In this document: in pieces, positions 32,321 through 40,894 of the stretch | Layout: the number at the start of each line of letters is the position of its first letter | Position numbering within the stretch: the first letter of the stretch is position 1 | Origin: Acetobacter farinalis | GTDB taxonomy: Bacteria > Pseudomonadota > Alphaproteobacteria > Acetobacterales > Acetobacteraceae | NCBI RefSeq assembly: GCF_011516935.1 | Contig: NZ_WOTF01000001.1 | Span: 682,001-746,000, forward strand | Length of the DNA: 64,000 nucleotides | Reading direction: 5' to 3' | Program-made: the position numbers and the translations under genes | Notes under the pieces: generated by a model | Told to the model about the DNA's origin: nothing | What the model saw: only the letters and a program-made list of their open reading frames with translations | The model's database searches: none

Positions 32321-33679
32321 ATGACTCCCGCTCCTTCCACCACCGATCAGACGCCCGGACATTCCACGCCTCTGGTTGAGGCCCGGCATATCAGCCAGTC
32401 TTATCATAAAGACAGTTCAGCCGATCTGCTGGTGCTGGATGATGTCAATCTCACACTCAATGCCGGCGAGATTGTTGGTCTTCTGGGGCGCTCTGGCTCG
32501 GGGAAATCAACCCTGCTGCGTATTCTGGCCGGGCTTCTGGAGCCCACATCGGGGGAAGTGCTCTGGAAGGGAGAGCCCCTGAAGGGCCCGGCAGATGGCA
32601 TTGCCATGGTCTTTCAGTCTTTTGCGCTGTTTCCATGGATGACCGTGGAAGAAAATGTCGCACTGGGGCTGGATGCCAAAGGCATTCGTGGTGAAGAGCG
32701 TGACAGGCTTGTAGAAAGTGTGATCGAGCTGATCGGCCTCGGGGGGTATGAAAATGCCTGGCCCAAGGAGCTTTCCGGCGGCATGCAGCAGCGGACGGGG
32801 CTTGCGCGCGCGCTGGTGGTGCATCCGGACCTGCTGCTCATGGACGAGCCGTTTTCCGCTCTTGATGTCCTGACAGCCGAAAATCTGCGGACAGACCTGG
32901 TTGAACTCTGGTCAGAAAAAAAACTGCCCGTTCAGGCCATGCTGGTGGTCACGCATAACATTGAGGAAGCGGTTCTGATCTGTGACCGGATCATGATTTT
33001 CTCCTCCAATCCCGGCCGTATCGCGCATGTTCTGACGGTACCATTCGCGCATCCCCGGGATCGTGAGGATCCGGCGTTCCGTCAGTTTGTTGATCACATC
33101 TACGCGTTGATGACGCAGCGTGCCCCCATTGTTTCCGAAGCCGATCTGGCGACAGGTGTGAAGCCGGCTGCGCAGCCTGCCCCGGCCTTTGTGGCCCTGC
33201 CGCTGGTGTCCATCACAATGATGATCGGGATGATGGAGGCTCTGGCGGCCCCTCCCCTCAATGGTCGTGCCGACCTGCCCATGCTGGCGGAAAAGCTGCA
33301 ACTTGAGCTGGATGATCTCTTCCCTCTTGGTGAATCTCTTGAGCTTCTGGGGCTGGCGGAGTTGGAGGATGGTGACATCCTTCTCACGAATGAGGGCGTG
33401 CATTTTGTTCTGAGTGATCTTGAAGAACGCAAGGCGATCATGAGCCATGCGCTGCTGCATCATGTACCGTTGGTTAAAATGATCTGCACCGTGCTGGACG
33501 AGCGCCCGTCACACAGCACCAATGCCGAGCGCTTCCGTGAGGAACTGGAAGAAGGCATGTCTCCCGATTACGCCCGCCAGACCCTCCAGACCGTTATCGG
33601 CTGGGCCCGTTTTGCAGAGCTGTTTGATTTTGATGAAGAAGGTGATCGCTTCTATCTTGAAGACGATGGCGCTGAATAA
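32321..33679 (+). CDS. ABC transporter ATP-binding protein with C-terminal AAA-associated domain
   Basis: A 452-residue protein. Residues 20-260 are a NitT/TauT-type ATPase: Walker A GRSGSGKSTLLR, Q-loop MVFQSFALFPWMTVEENV, signature LSGGMQQRTGLARAL, Walker B LLLMDEPFSALD and switch His in VVTHNIEEAV. Residues about 285-445 form an extra acidic domain resembling the AAA-associated C-terminal domain (PF09821, named from memory), with blocks PMLAEKLQLELDDLFPLGES and LHHVPLVKMICTVL. The extra domain may regulate transport. It is the partner of the upstream permease. Confidence 0.88.
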   Translation: MTPAPSTTDQTPGHSTPLVEARHISQSYHKDSSADLLVLDDVNLTLNAGEIVGLLGRSGSGKSTLLRILAGLLEPTSGEVLWKGEPLKGPADGIAMVFQSFALFPWMTVEENVALGLDAKGIRGEERDRLVESVIELIGLGGYENAWPKELSGGMQQRTGLARALVVHPDLLLMDEPFSALDVLTAENLRTDLVELWSEKKLPVQAMLVVTHNIEEAVLICDRIMIFSSNPGRIAHVLTVPFAHPRDREDPAFRQFVDHIYALMTQRAPIVSEADLATGVKPAAQPAPAFVALPLVSITMMIGMMEALAAPPLNGRADLPMLAEKLQLELDDLFPLGESLELLGLAELEDGDILLTNEGVHFVLSDLEERKAIMSHALLHHVPLVKMICTVLDERPSHSTNAERFREELEEGMSPDYARQTLQTVIGWARFAELFDFDEEGDRFYLEDDGAE

Positions 33680-33755
33680 CGGGAAGAGGCTGCTGCAAAG
33701 CCTGTGAACCAGCCCACCTGACTGGCTCACGCAACCTCTCCCGGAGTAGTGGGTC

Positions 33756-34289
33756 TCAGCGCTGGAAACGGGCGGCGTACAGTTTGCGGGCTTTGGCAAC
33801 CTTGGGGGCAATCACAGCCTGACAGTAGCCGGTGCCGGGATTCTGCTCGTAATAATCATGGTGCATTTCTTCCGCAGGCCAGAATACGTCGAGCGGAACA
33901 ATTTCGGTAACCAGTGGGGCATCCCACAGCTGGGCCTGTTCAATTTCCGCTTTTGCGGAAAGGGCGGCTGTTTTCTGGGTATCGTCAGCATAGAAAATAA
34001 CGGAACGATACTGTGTTCCCACGTCCTCCCCCTGCCGGTTCAGTGTGGTGGGGTTGTGCAGGGTGAAAAATATTTTCAGCACATCGTCATAGCTGATCAC
34101 CTGCGGGTCCAGTTCCAGCCGGATGACTTCCGCATGCCCGGTTTCTCCGGTGCAGACCTGTTTGTAAGTTGGCTCGGCTTTGTGTCCGCCAGCATAGCCC
34201 GGCGTGATGGACAGAATGCCCTTCATGTCCCGAAAGATCGCTTCCATGCACCAGAAGCAGCCACCACCAAGAACGAGAGACTGAGACAT
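33756..34289 (-). CDS. msrA: Peptide-methionine (S)-S-oxide reductase
   Basis: A 177-residue MsrA repairing oxidised methionine. The active-site motif GGGCFWCMEAIF is near the N terminus, with PGYAGGHKAEPTYKQVCTGETGHAEV and LEIFF-equivalent VLKIFFTLHNPTTLNRQGEDVGTQ, split here into its conserved blocks. GTGYCQAVIAPK carries a resolving Cys. No MsrB is adjacent. It is convergent with the ABC operon. Confidence 0.95.
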   Translation of the reverse strand: MSQSLVLGGGCFWCMEAIFRDMKGILSITPGYAGGHKAEPTYKQVCTGETGHAEVIRLELDPQVISYDDVLKIFFTLHNPTTLNRQGEDVGTQYRSVIFYADDTQKTAALSAKAEIEQAQLWDAPLVTEIVPLDVFWPAEEMHHDYYEQNPGTGYCQAVIAPKVAKARKLYAARFQR

Positions 34290-34343
34290 GCTTTTTTCCT
34301 TACAGGTATTCTTTATGGTGCCGGGGCTTTCCCCGCTCCTGCC

Positions 34344-34374
34344 CGCCCCCTCATGAATAGAGCATGAGGGGGCG
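34344..34374 (-). terminator. 12-bp stem hairpin between valS and msrA
   Basis: CGCCCCCTCATG and CATGAGGGGGCG form a perfect 12-bp stem with a seven-base loop (AATAGAG), 22 bases after the valS stop on the minus strand. No T tract follows, so it may block exonucleases or act as a factor-dependent terminator rather than an intrinsic one. Confidence 0.55.
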
Positions 34375-34396
34375 GAGGAGAGAGAGGTAGCCCGGT

Positions 34397-37090
34397 TCAG
34401 GCGATACGAGCCAGAGCAGCCTTCAGGCGAAGGCTTTCACCCTGCTGGGCTGCCAGACGGTCCCGCATTTCCTGAACGATGTCAGGTTTGGCGCGTGAGA
34501 CGAAATTTTCGTTTCCGAGTTTGTTCGCGGTTTTGGAAATTTCATCCTCTGCCTTGGCGAGTTCCTTCTTCAGGCGCTCCTGTTCGGCAGTGATGTCAAT
34601 CAGCCCTTCCAGAGGGATGATCAGGGTCGCCTCATCAACAACCGCCTGCGCTGAACCACGCGGCACAGGCCCCACTTGCGGTGCAATATGAGAAACGCGG
34701 GCCATCCGGCCAATTGCTTCCTGCCACCGTTCGGCGCGTTCCACGGTTTCCGGCGCGGCATCCTGCAGGAAGACCGGGGCTTTCTGAGAAGGCGGCACGT
34801 TCATTTCAGCCCGTACCGTCCGGATTTCGGAAATCAGGCGGATGATGTGGTCACACTCCGCCCGTGCCGCTTCAGCATCGGTCAGAATCACCGGTTCGGG
34901 CCAGGCTTCAGAAATCAGGCTACCCTGCTTTCCAAAACCGAAAGACGTCCACAATTCATCCGTGACAAACGGCATGACAGGCTGAAGCAGCTTGAGAATG
35001 ACCCCGAACACATAGGCGGCGACAGCCCGGATTTCAGCCGCTTCCGCCGCATCATCCGAGGCAAAGACCGGCTTGGCGAACTCCAGGAACCAGTCACAGA
35101 AACGGTTCCAGACAAAGCGATAGCAGGTCAGCGCGTACTCATCAAAGCGGTAGGAATTCAGAGCATGCGTTGCATCCTGAACAGCGGCGGACGCTTCGGA
35201 AATGATCCATTTTCCAAGGGGGGAGGTCACGCTCTGTGGGTCAAACCCTTTCTGGGCCGTCACGCCGTTCATTTCGCAGAAGCGCGCCGCATTCCAGATT
35301 TTCGTGACAAAGGCCCGGTAATCCTCAACCTTCTTGCGTCCGAGCTTCACATCGCGCCCGATGCCAGTCAAAGCGCAGATGGTAAAGCGCAGGGCATCAG
35401 CACCGTAGGCATCAATCAGCTCCAGCGGATCAATCCCGTTGCCTTTGCTCTTGGACATTTTCTGCCCATGCTCATCACGTACCAGACCGTGGATGAAGAT
35501 ATCCCGGAACGGCACATCCTGCATGAAGTGCTGCCCCATCATGATCATCCGGGCGACCCAGAAGAAAATGATGTCAAACCCGGTAACCAGCACGTCTGTG
35601 GGATAGTAATGGGCCAGTTCAGGCGTCTTGTCGGGCCAGCCCAGTGTGGAAAACGGCCAGAGGCCTGAAGAAAACCACGTATCCAGAACATCTTCGTCCT
35701 GAGAGAGCGGTTCTGTCCGGCCATAATGGGCGTCAGCCTGCGTCTGGGCCTCGGCGGCGTCATGCGCCACGAAAACATGCCCATCCGGCCCGTACCATGC
35801 GGGAATACGATGCCCCCACCACAACTGGCGAGAAATGCACCAAGGCTGAATATCGCGCATCCACGCAAAGAAGGTATTTTCCCACTGTTTGGGAACAAAG
35901 GTAATCTTTCCGCTGGTCACAGCCTCAATGGCTGGTCCGGCCAGCTTGCCGGCATCGCAATACCATTGCGTTGTCAGGCGTGGCTCGATCACGGCCCCGC
36001 CCCGTTCCGCATGGGGCACCTGATGGCGGTGCGGTTCAATTTTTTCGAGCCATCCCAAGTTTTCCAGCTCGGCGACAATCGCCTTGCGTGCGTCTTCACG
36101 GGAAAGACCTGAAAGGCTTTTCACAAAGTCAGGGTCGGACAGACCTTCGATGCGGGTCAGTTCGCCTTCAATCTCGTCCAGAACAATGCGGGCCTGTTCG
36201 TCGAGAACGGAGAGCATGGGCAGACCGTGCCGCCGTCCGACTTCAAAGTCGTTAAAATCATGAGCCGGGGTGATTTTAACGGCGCCGGTGCCCTTTTCAG
36301 GGTCGGAATACAGGTCCGCCACGATGGGAATAAGGCGTCCTGTCAGGGGGAGCCTGACATGCTGGCCGACCAGAGCCGCATAGCGCTCATCTTCCGGGTG
36401 AACCGCAACGGCGACGTCGCCCAGCATCGTTTCCGGGCGGGTCGTGGCGACAGTGATGCTCTCGCCGCTTTTGCCTTCCACAGGGTAGCGGATATACCAG
36501 AGTTTTCCGGCAACATCCTTGCTTTCCACCTCAAGGTCGGAAATGGCGGACCGGAAAACCGGGTCCCAGTTCACAAGACGCCGGTCGCGGTAGATCAGGC
36601 CTTCCTTGTGCAGGGTGACAAAAACTTCCTTGACGGCGCGGGAGAGGCCTTCATCCATTGTGAAGCGCTCGCGCGGCCAGTCCAGAGAGGCTCCCAGCCG
36701 GCGCAACTGGCGCGTAATGCCGCCACCGGATTCCTCTTTCCATTTCCACACGCGTTCTACAAAGGCCTCACGGCCCAGTTCCTGACGCGTGGTGTTTTCT
36801 GCCGCCAGTGCCCGTTCGACAACCATCTGCGTGGCAATGCCGGCATGGTCCGTGCCGGGCTGCCACAGCGTGTCAAACCCCTGCATACGCTTCCAGCGGA
36901 TCAACGTATCCTGCAAGGTCATGGTCAGGGCATGCCCCATATGCAGGGTACCCGTAACATTCGGCGGGGGGATCATGATGGTGAACGACTTTTTGCCGCT
37001 CTGCGGGTCAGACGAAAAGGCTTTTTCGCTTTCCCACAGTTCGTAAAGTTTCTTCTCTGTCTCAGCAGGCTCAAAAGTCTTGTTCAGCAT
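34397..37090 (-). CDS. valS: Valyl-tRNA synthetase
   Basis: An 897-residue class I synthetase. The HIGH motif is PPPNVTGTLHMGHAL and the KMSKS loop is GQKMSKSKGNGIDPLE. The editing domain includes VATTRPETMLGDVAVAVHP and GTGAVKITPAHDFNDFEVG. The anticodon-binding region follows, and a C-terminal coiled coil (AEQERLKKELAKAEDEISK) is typical of ValS. I chose ATG 37090; an upstream TTG at 37099 is in frame. A terminator-like hairpin ends 18 bases before this ATG. Confidence 0.96.
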   Translation of the reverse strand: MLNKTFEPAETEKKLYELWESEKAFSSDPQSGKKSFTIMIPPPNVTGTLHMGHALTMTLQDTLIRWKRMQGFDTLWQPGTDHAGIATQMVVERALAAENTTRQELGREAFVERVWKWKEESGGGITRQLRRLGASLDWPRERFTMDEGLSRAVKEVFVTLHKEGLIYRDRRLVNWDPVFRSAISDLEVESKDVAGKLWYIRYPVEGKSGESITVATTRPETMLGDVAVAVHPEDERYAALVGQHVRLPLTGRLIPIVADLYSDPEKGTGAVKITPAHDFNDFEVGRRHGLPMLSVLDEQARIVLDEIEGELTRIEGLSDPDFVKSLSGLSREDARKAIVAELENLGWLEKIEPHRHQVPHAERGGAVIEPRLTTQWYCDAGKLAGPAIEAVTSGKITFVPKQWENTFFAWMRDIQPWCISRQLWWGHRIPAWYGPDGHVFVAHDAAEAQTQADAHYGRTEPLSQDEDVLDTWFSSGLWPFSTLGWPDKTPELAHYYPTDVLVTGFDIIFFWVARMIMMGQHFMQDVPFRDIFIHGLVRDEHGQKMSKSKGNGIDPLELIDAYGADALRFTICALTGIGRDVKLGRKKVEDYRAFVTKIWNAARFCEMNGVTAQKGFDPQSVTSPLGKWIISEASAAVQDATHALNSYRFDEYALTCYRFVWNRFCDWFLEFAKPVFASDDAAEAAEIRAVAAYVFGVILKLLQPVMPFVTDELWTSFGFGKQGSLISEAWPEPVILTDAEAARAECDHIIRLISEIRTVRAEMNVPPSQKAPVFLQDAAPETVERAERWQEAIGRMARVSHIAPQVGPVPRGSAQAVVDEATLIIPLEGLIDITAEQERLKKELAKAEDEISKTANKLGNENFVSRAKPDIVQEMRDRLAAQQGESLRLKAALARIA

Positions 37091-37107
37091 GATATCCAAC
37101 CAGAAAA

Positions 37108-37144
37108 CGTAAAAAGGCGGAAGGCATATGCTGCCCCCGCCTTT
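37108..37144 (-). terminator. Intrinsic-terminator-like hairpin in the valS leader
   Basis: On the minus strand AAAGGCGG pairs with CCGCCTTT, with an inner GGCA/TGCC pairing, and a T run (TTTTTA) follows. The T run ends about 18 bases before the valS ATG, so a promoter cannot fit in between. It either ends the popZ transcript with read-through or works as a valS attenuator. Confidence 0.65.
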
Positions 37145-37186
37145 GCAGAGTTATAATCGCTGCCACGCGGGCAGGAAACATCTGGC

Positions 37187-37224
37187 AGCCCCGCTTTTTC
37201 GTGTGAAATCGAAAAAGCGGGGCT
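37187..37224. repeat. Perfect 15-bp inverted repeat between popZ and valS
   Basis: AGCCCCGCTTTTTCG and its exact complement flank an eight-base loop (TGTGAAAT), 25 bases after the popZ-like stop. The stem itself contains the T/A runs, and no T tract follows on the minus strand. It may be the popZ 3' end or part of a valS leader structure. Confidence 0.8.
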
Positions 37225-37248
37225 GTCGACGTTTTAGAGCTCTGCCTG

Positions 37249-37953
37249 TTACAGGCCGCGCTGCGTCAGGCGCTCAACTTCCTTGCGGACGGCAGCCTGC
37301 ACGATGCCGGCAAGATGTGCATCAAGCCATTTTTTCAGGAAAACCCGGACTTCCTGACGAACAATATCTTCAACGGTCAGAGACCCTTCATGCGTAATCG
37401 CCACTTTTCTCTCCTCGTGCTCTCTCAGATATTTTTCCTGCAATGTTTTCTGCAGGACTGCAAATGAATTCCCAGTGTCGGACATAGTCTCGTCATTGAG
37501 AGGAATCGGCAGGGAACCGGACATATTTTCGGCCTTTTCAATCAGTTCAATTTGCCTGAGATCAGTGACAGACAGAACCTCAGAGTCATCAGCGGCCGAG
37601 GTAAACGGTACCGGAGAGCGGTTCCCGTTCTGTTCAGCCGGTACAAGGGCGCCAGGTGCATCTGCATGACTGTCATGCAGCAGATTTATTGACCCTGAAT
37701 CTGCCAGCTGTCCAGAAGAAGTTTGGTCATGCGGCGCGAGTGAGGGATCCTCTTCCATCATGGCAGGAGAAAGGACGAACACCTCATCATCTTCATCACC
37801 GGGCGCTCCGTCGGCGTGGGCCGAAGGCTCGCCCTCTTCAGCTTGTCCCCCGGATTTTTTTTCCTGCTCTCCGGAATTCAGAACCTGCCGGATAGAAGAC
37901 AGGGCGTCTGCGACAGATTGCCCTGACTCTTCTGTGCGTTCTGGTGGCGCCAT
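37249..37953 (-). CDS. PopZ-like DUF2497 protein
   Basis: A 234-residue acidic, low-complexity protein with a conserved C-terminal block (about 190-232: SLTVEDIVRQEVRVFLKKWL, then DAHLAGIVQAAVRKEVERL). This matches the DUF2497/PopZ C-terminal oligomerisation region. A short N-terminal helix (SVADALSSIRQVL) also resembles PopZ's binding region. The middle is Asp/Glu/Pro/Ser-rich and probably disordered. PopZ organises the cell pole and anchors the chromosome origin in Caulobacter. The order tolC-DUF2497-valS is common in alphaproteobacteria. Polar function is inference from the family. Confidence 0.8.
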   Translation of the reverse strand: MAPPERTEESGQSVADALSSIRQVLNSGEQEKKSGGQAEEGEPSAHADGAPGDEDDEVFVLSPAMMEEDPSLAPHDQTSSGQLADSGSINLLHDSHADAPGALVPAEQNGNRSPVPFTSAADDSEVLSVTDLRQIELIEKAENMSGSLPIPLNDETMSDTGNSFAVLQKTLQEKYLREHEERKVAITHEGSLTVEDIVRQEVRVFLKKWLDAHLAGIVQAAVRKEVERLTQRGL

Positions 37954-37986
37954 TAAAATATCCCTGCTAAAAACCCTGATCAGCGG

Positions 37987-39420
37987 TTAACGACCTGGCT
38001 GGTTGACGGCGTAGTCGTTAAGCCCCCACAGCCGATCTTTTACCGCTTTATAATATGCTTTGTCATCATAAAGCGGAACATTCAACTGTAGATCTGCGGC
38101 AGTCAGGCGGCCGATGGCCGAGGCCACATTGTATGAGGCGATGACCATGTTGCTCAGGCTCTGCACCAGGGCGACCTGTGCCTGCAGCAGGGTTCCCTGC
38201 TGCTGGAGCACTTCCAGTGTCGTGCTGGTGCCCACAATGGCCTGCCGCTCCACGCCATCAAGAGCAATGGTGCCTGCCCGGATGGCCGCACGGTTGCTCG
38301 AAATGGCAGCCTGATAGGCCACAAGCTTCTGCCAGTTTGACGCGGCATCCTGTGCCGCGGTCCGGCGCTGGATGTCCACTTCACGATGCGCGGCCTGAGC
38401 CTGCTGCTTGGCCTGCCGTACTGCCGCGTATTCCGAGCCCCCCTGATAGATGGGGATATTGAAATTCAGCGTGGCATATTTGTTTTCATCAATCTGATGA
38501 TTCAGGCTCTGGTTTATCTGCCGGCTGTATGCCGCTGTTGCCGAAATTTTCGGCATGATGGCGGCCATGGCAACTGCGACAGCATCTTTCTGTGAGGCTT
38601 CCGTGAACAGGGCATTCACAACATCGGGGTTGTTTTTAACCGCCATGGCGGCTGCTGTCTGTTCGTTTTTGACGGGAAGCACCAGAGGCTGGGGCGGCAC
38701 GAGGTTGGGTGGCGGCGCCATGCCGACAATCTGCATATACGTGGCCTGTGCAGTCTGAAGCGTGCCTTCGGACTGCTGGCGTGTGGCTTTGGCTGTTGCG
38801 TAAGCTGATTCGGCCTGGGCAACGTCGGTGCGGGTAATTTCCCCAACCTTGAAACGTTCATTGGTGGCACGAAGCTGCTGCTGCAGAACGCGTTCGTTGT
38901 TGATGTTGAGCTGAAGAAGCTGCTCATCTTCAATCACGCTGACATAAGCGGCGACTACGTTCTTGAAGACCTGCTGTTCGACTGAAATCAGATTGGCCCG
39001 CGCGGCCATGACCTTGTTGACCGCCTGATGCGTGGAGGCCGTAGTTTTGCCGCCGCTGTAGATGGGCTGCTGAATGGTCACGCCTGCCGTATAACCCGGG
39101 GTGTTGTACTGACGAAGATATCCGGGCTGATCAGCTGTGCCCTGATAGTCGTTCGTGCCTTCGTAATAACTCAGGCCTACGGATCCGGTCACGGTCGGGC
39201 GCCAGCCAGCCAGAGCTGCGGGCACCTGCTCATCTGTAGCGCGCAGGGTGGCGCGGGCCTGCTGGAGTGTCGGGTTGGTCAGGTAGGCAGAAGCCAGGGC
39301 TTCCTGCAGCGTATGGGGGACGAAGGTTGGCGAGCCGCTCCCATCATATTTCTGGCCCCACGCAGTGGAACTGCAAAGCATAGCCGCCATGCCTATCCCT
39401 ACCCCGTAAAAACGCCGCAT
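37987..39420 (-). CDS. tolC: TolC-family outer membrane efflux protein
   Basis: A 477-residue protein with a signal peptide (MRRFYGVGIGMAAMLCSSTAWG). It has two OEP repeats: the first begins TLQEALASAYLTNPTLQQARA, and the second contains AAMAVKNNPDVVNALFTEAS and YSRQINQSLN. Gln/Ala-rich coiled-coil helices form the periplasmic tunnel. TolC works with inner-membrane pumps or type I secretion systems; none is adjacent. AGGAG lies six bases before the ATG. The popZ-like gene begins 33 bases downstream. Confidence 0.93.
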   Translation of the reverse strand: MRRFYGVGIGMAAMLCSSTAWGQKYDGSGSPTFVPHTLQEALASAYLTNPTLQQARATLRATDEQVPAALAGWRPTVTGSVGLSYYEGTNDYQGTADQPGYLRQYNTPGYTAGVTIQQPIYSGGKTTASTHQAVNKVMAARANLISVEQQVFKNVVAAYVSVIEDEQLLQLNINNERVLQQQLRATNERFKVGEITRTDVAQAESAYATAKATRQQSEGTLQTAQATYMQIVGMAPPPNLVPPQPLVLPVKNEQTAAAMAVKNNPDVVNALFTEASQKDAVAVAMAAIMPKISATAAYSRQINQSLNHQIDENKYATLNFNIPIYQGGSEYAAVRQAKQQAQAAHREVDIQRRTAAQDAASNWQKLVAYQAAISSNRAAIRAGTIALDGVERQAIVGTSTTLEVLQQQGTLLQAQVALVQSLSNMVIASYNVASAIGRLTAADLQLNVPLYDDKAYYKAVKDRLWGLNDYAVNQPGR

Positions 39421-39725
39421 ATGTTTCTCCTGCCCTGATTACAGCACTCAATAAATAGCTGCCACTTCATGCCACGACACTGCCGGTATTTCTATCATTT
39501 ATAATCCAAAAAACACGGAATTACGGAAAACTACCGTTTTTCATTAAATTGCACGGTGCCGGTGCGCGCGCCAAAGCCTGATATTGAGCAGTCCCGGGTC
39601 TGTGCCGGAGAACGCAATACTCTTCTTTAAAGCCCGGCGCGGTGGGTGATAAAATTCCGAAAATCACGTGACAGAACGACTTGACCTGAACCGCGTTAAA
39701 GGAGATAAGGCCAGCACACCGCACC
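39421..39725. other. Intergenic region between tolC and tRNA-Cys
   Basis: About 305 bases without a gene that I can support. The half next to tolC is AT-rich and should carry its promoter, but I could not settle on -35/-10 boxes. An ORF crossing this stretch on the minus strand is a translation of the tRNA's complement and is rejected. Confidence 0.5.
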
Positions 39726-39799
39726 GGTCCGGTGGCAGAATGGTGATGTAGCGGACTGCAAATCCGCGAATGTGGGTTCGATTCCCGCCCGGACCTCCA
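39726..39799 (+). tRNA. tRNA-Cys (GCA)
   Basis: The 74-nt cloverleaf starts GGTCCGG and closes with CCGGACC-T-CCA, so CCA is encoded. The anticodon arm is GCGGA-CTGCAAA-TCCGC with anticodon GCA. The T arm has GGTTCGATTCC. No second tRNA is adjacent. Confidence 0.96.
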
Positions 39800-39912
39800 G
39801 TTTTCAGTGAAATTGAAAACAGGGTGTAATTCTTCCTTAAATTCATAATCCTTTCTTGCAGTGCCTGCATGCAGCGGAACTCTCGCGGCTGTTTCCTGGC
39901 AAAGGTAGTCGC

Positions 39913-39940
39913 GCTGGCTGCTGGCTGCTGGCTGCTGGCT
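39913..39940 (+). repeat. Short tandem repeat, GCTGGCT x 4
   Basis: Four perfect copies of the heptamer GCTGGCT lie in the gap between tRNA-Cys and the 3' end of the short-chain dehydrogenase gene. No reading frame depends on it as far as I can see. Confidence 0.9.
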
Positions 39941-40014
39941 GTCCGGCGGGGGGGCACTGGGCGCTCTGGCGAATGGCGGATGTGCCACCTGTTCGCCAGA
40001 CGAAACCCCGTCCT

Positions 40015-40821
40015 TCACCCCCCCGCGTGTTCTTTCTGGCCAACGCCAAGATTCATCAGAATACGTTTGCGGAGGAACAAGGGGAGCAGACGTTCCACCA
40101 CGCGCAGGACTCGAAACTGCCAGGGGAAAATATACTCGGCCTGCCCGTTCCGGATGGCCTTCATGATTTGCCGGGCCGCACTTTCGGCCGAAACCAGAAA
40201 TGGCCGTGCTCCTTCCAGCCGCTGGCTCATGGGGGTATCCACAAATCCCGGAATGATCAGGGTGAGCTGGACGTTGGCGGGGCGCCACGCCAGATTGGCC
40301 GCCTGGGCAAAACAGGCAAGACCAGCCTTGGAACTGCTATAGGCCGCGGCAAATGGCAGCTCATAAAATCCGGCTACGGACCCTATCAGAACAATTTTTC
40401 CATGCCCCTGGCGCATCATCCCCTGTGCGGCGGCAGTCGCCAGCGTTGCTGGTGTTGCATAATTGACCAGCGCGAGCCTCAGAACGCTTTCCGGGTCTTC
40501 GGTGGGTTGGTCAAGGGGTTTGATATCGGACAGGCCAGCCCCTAGAATCAGGAGGTCTAGGCCATGCCGTGCCTGATCTTCCCGGAGGGCGGCCAGGGCG
40601 GCCTCTCCTTTGGAGAGATCAATCTGGCGAGGAGAAACCTCAGCCCCACGCGCGCAGCAGAGTTTGGCAACGTCATCCAGCCGCTCTTTGTTTCGTCCCC
40701 ATAAAATGAGCACACGGCCCGGTCTGGCATAACGCTTTGCCAGTTCTGCGCCGATCCCGCCCGTGGCCCCTGTGATCAGCACAGACCGCAGGTCCTGCCC
40801 GTTTGCTGAGACGTTGTTCAC
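40015..40821 (-). CDS. Short-chain dehydrogenase/reductase (SDR)
   Basis: A 268-residue Rossmann-fold oxidoreductase. TGATGGIGAELAKRYA is the dinucleotide motif near residue 16, LLILGAGLS takes the place of NNAG, and the catalytic residues are Ser in LIGSVAG and Tyr/Lys in AYSSSKAGL. The C-terminal stretch after residue 220 is hydrophobic and basic (RVLRVVERLLPLFLRKRI) and may contact membranes. Substrate unknown. I prefer GTG 40821, preceded by an A/G-rich GGGGGAA ribosome site; a TTG at 40872 is the longer option. It is divergent from the GNAT-like gene. Confidence 0.87.
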   Translation of the reverse strand: MNNVSANGQDLRSVLITGATGGIGAELAKRYARPGRVLILWGRNKERLDDVAKLCCARGAEVSPRQIDLSKGEAALAALREDQARHGLDLLILGAGLSDIKPLDQPTEDPESVLRLALVNYATPATLATAAAQGMMRQGHGKIVLIGSVAGFYELPFAAAYSSSKAGLACFAQAANLAWRPANVQLTLIIPGFVDTPMSQRLEGARPFLVSAESAARQIMKAIRNGQAEYIFPWQFRVLRVVERLLPLFLRKRILMNLGVGQKEHAGG

Positions 40822-40894
40822 ACTTCCCCCTTTTCCATTCCGTCGGAATGATGCATCACCTTGCGGTTCCAAGGCCCAGTTTGATGGAGTTCCG

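Noticed and set aside
39521-40288. Minus-strand ORF of 255 codons across tRNA-Cys (and a 97-codon ORF at 39664-39957)
   Set aside because: It translates the complement of the tRNA (GRESNPHSRICSPLHH-like text), a well-known annotation artefact, and overlaps the short-chain dehydrogenase gene end.
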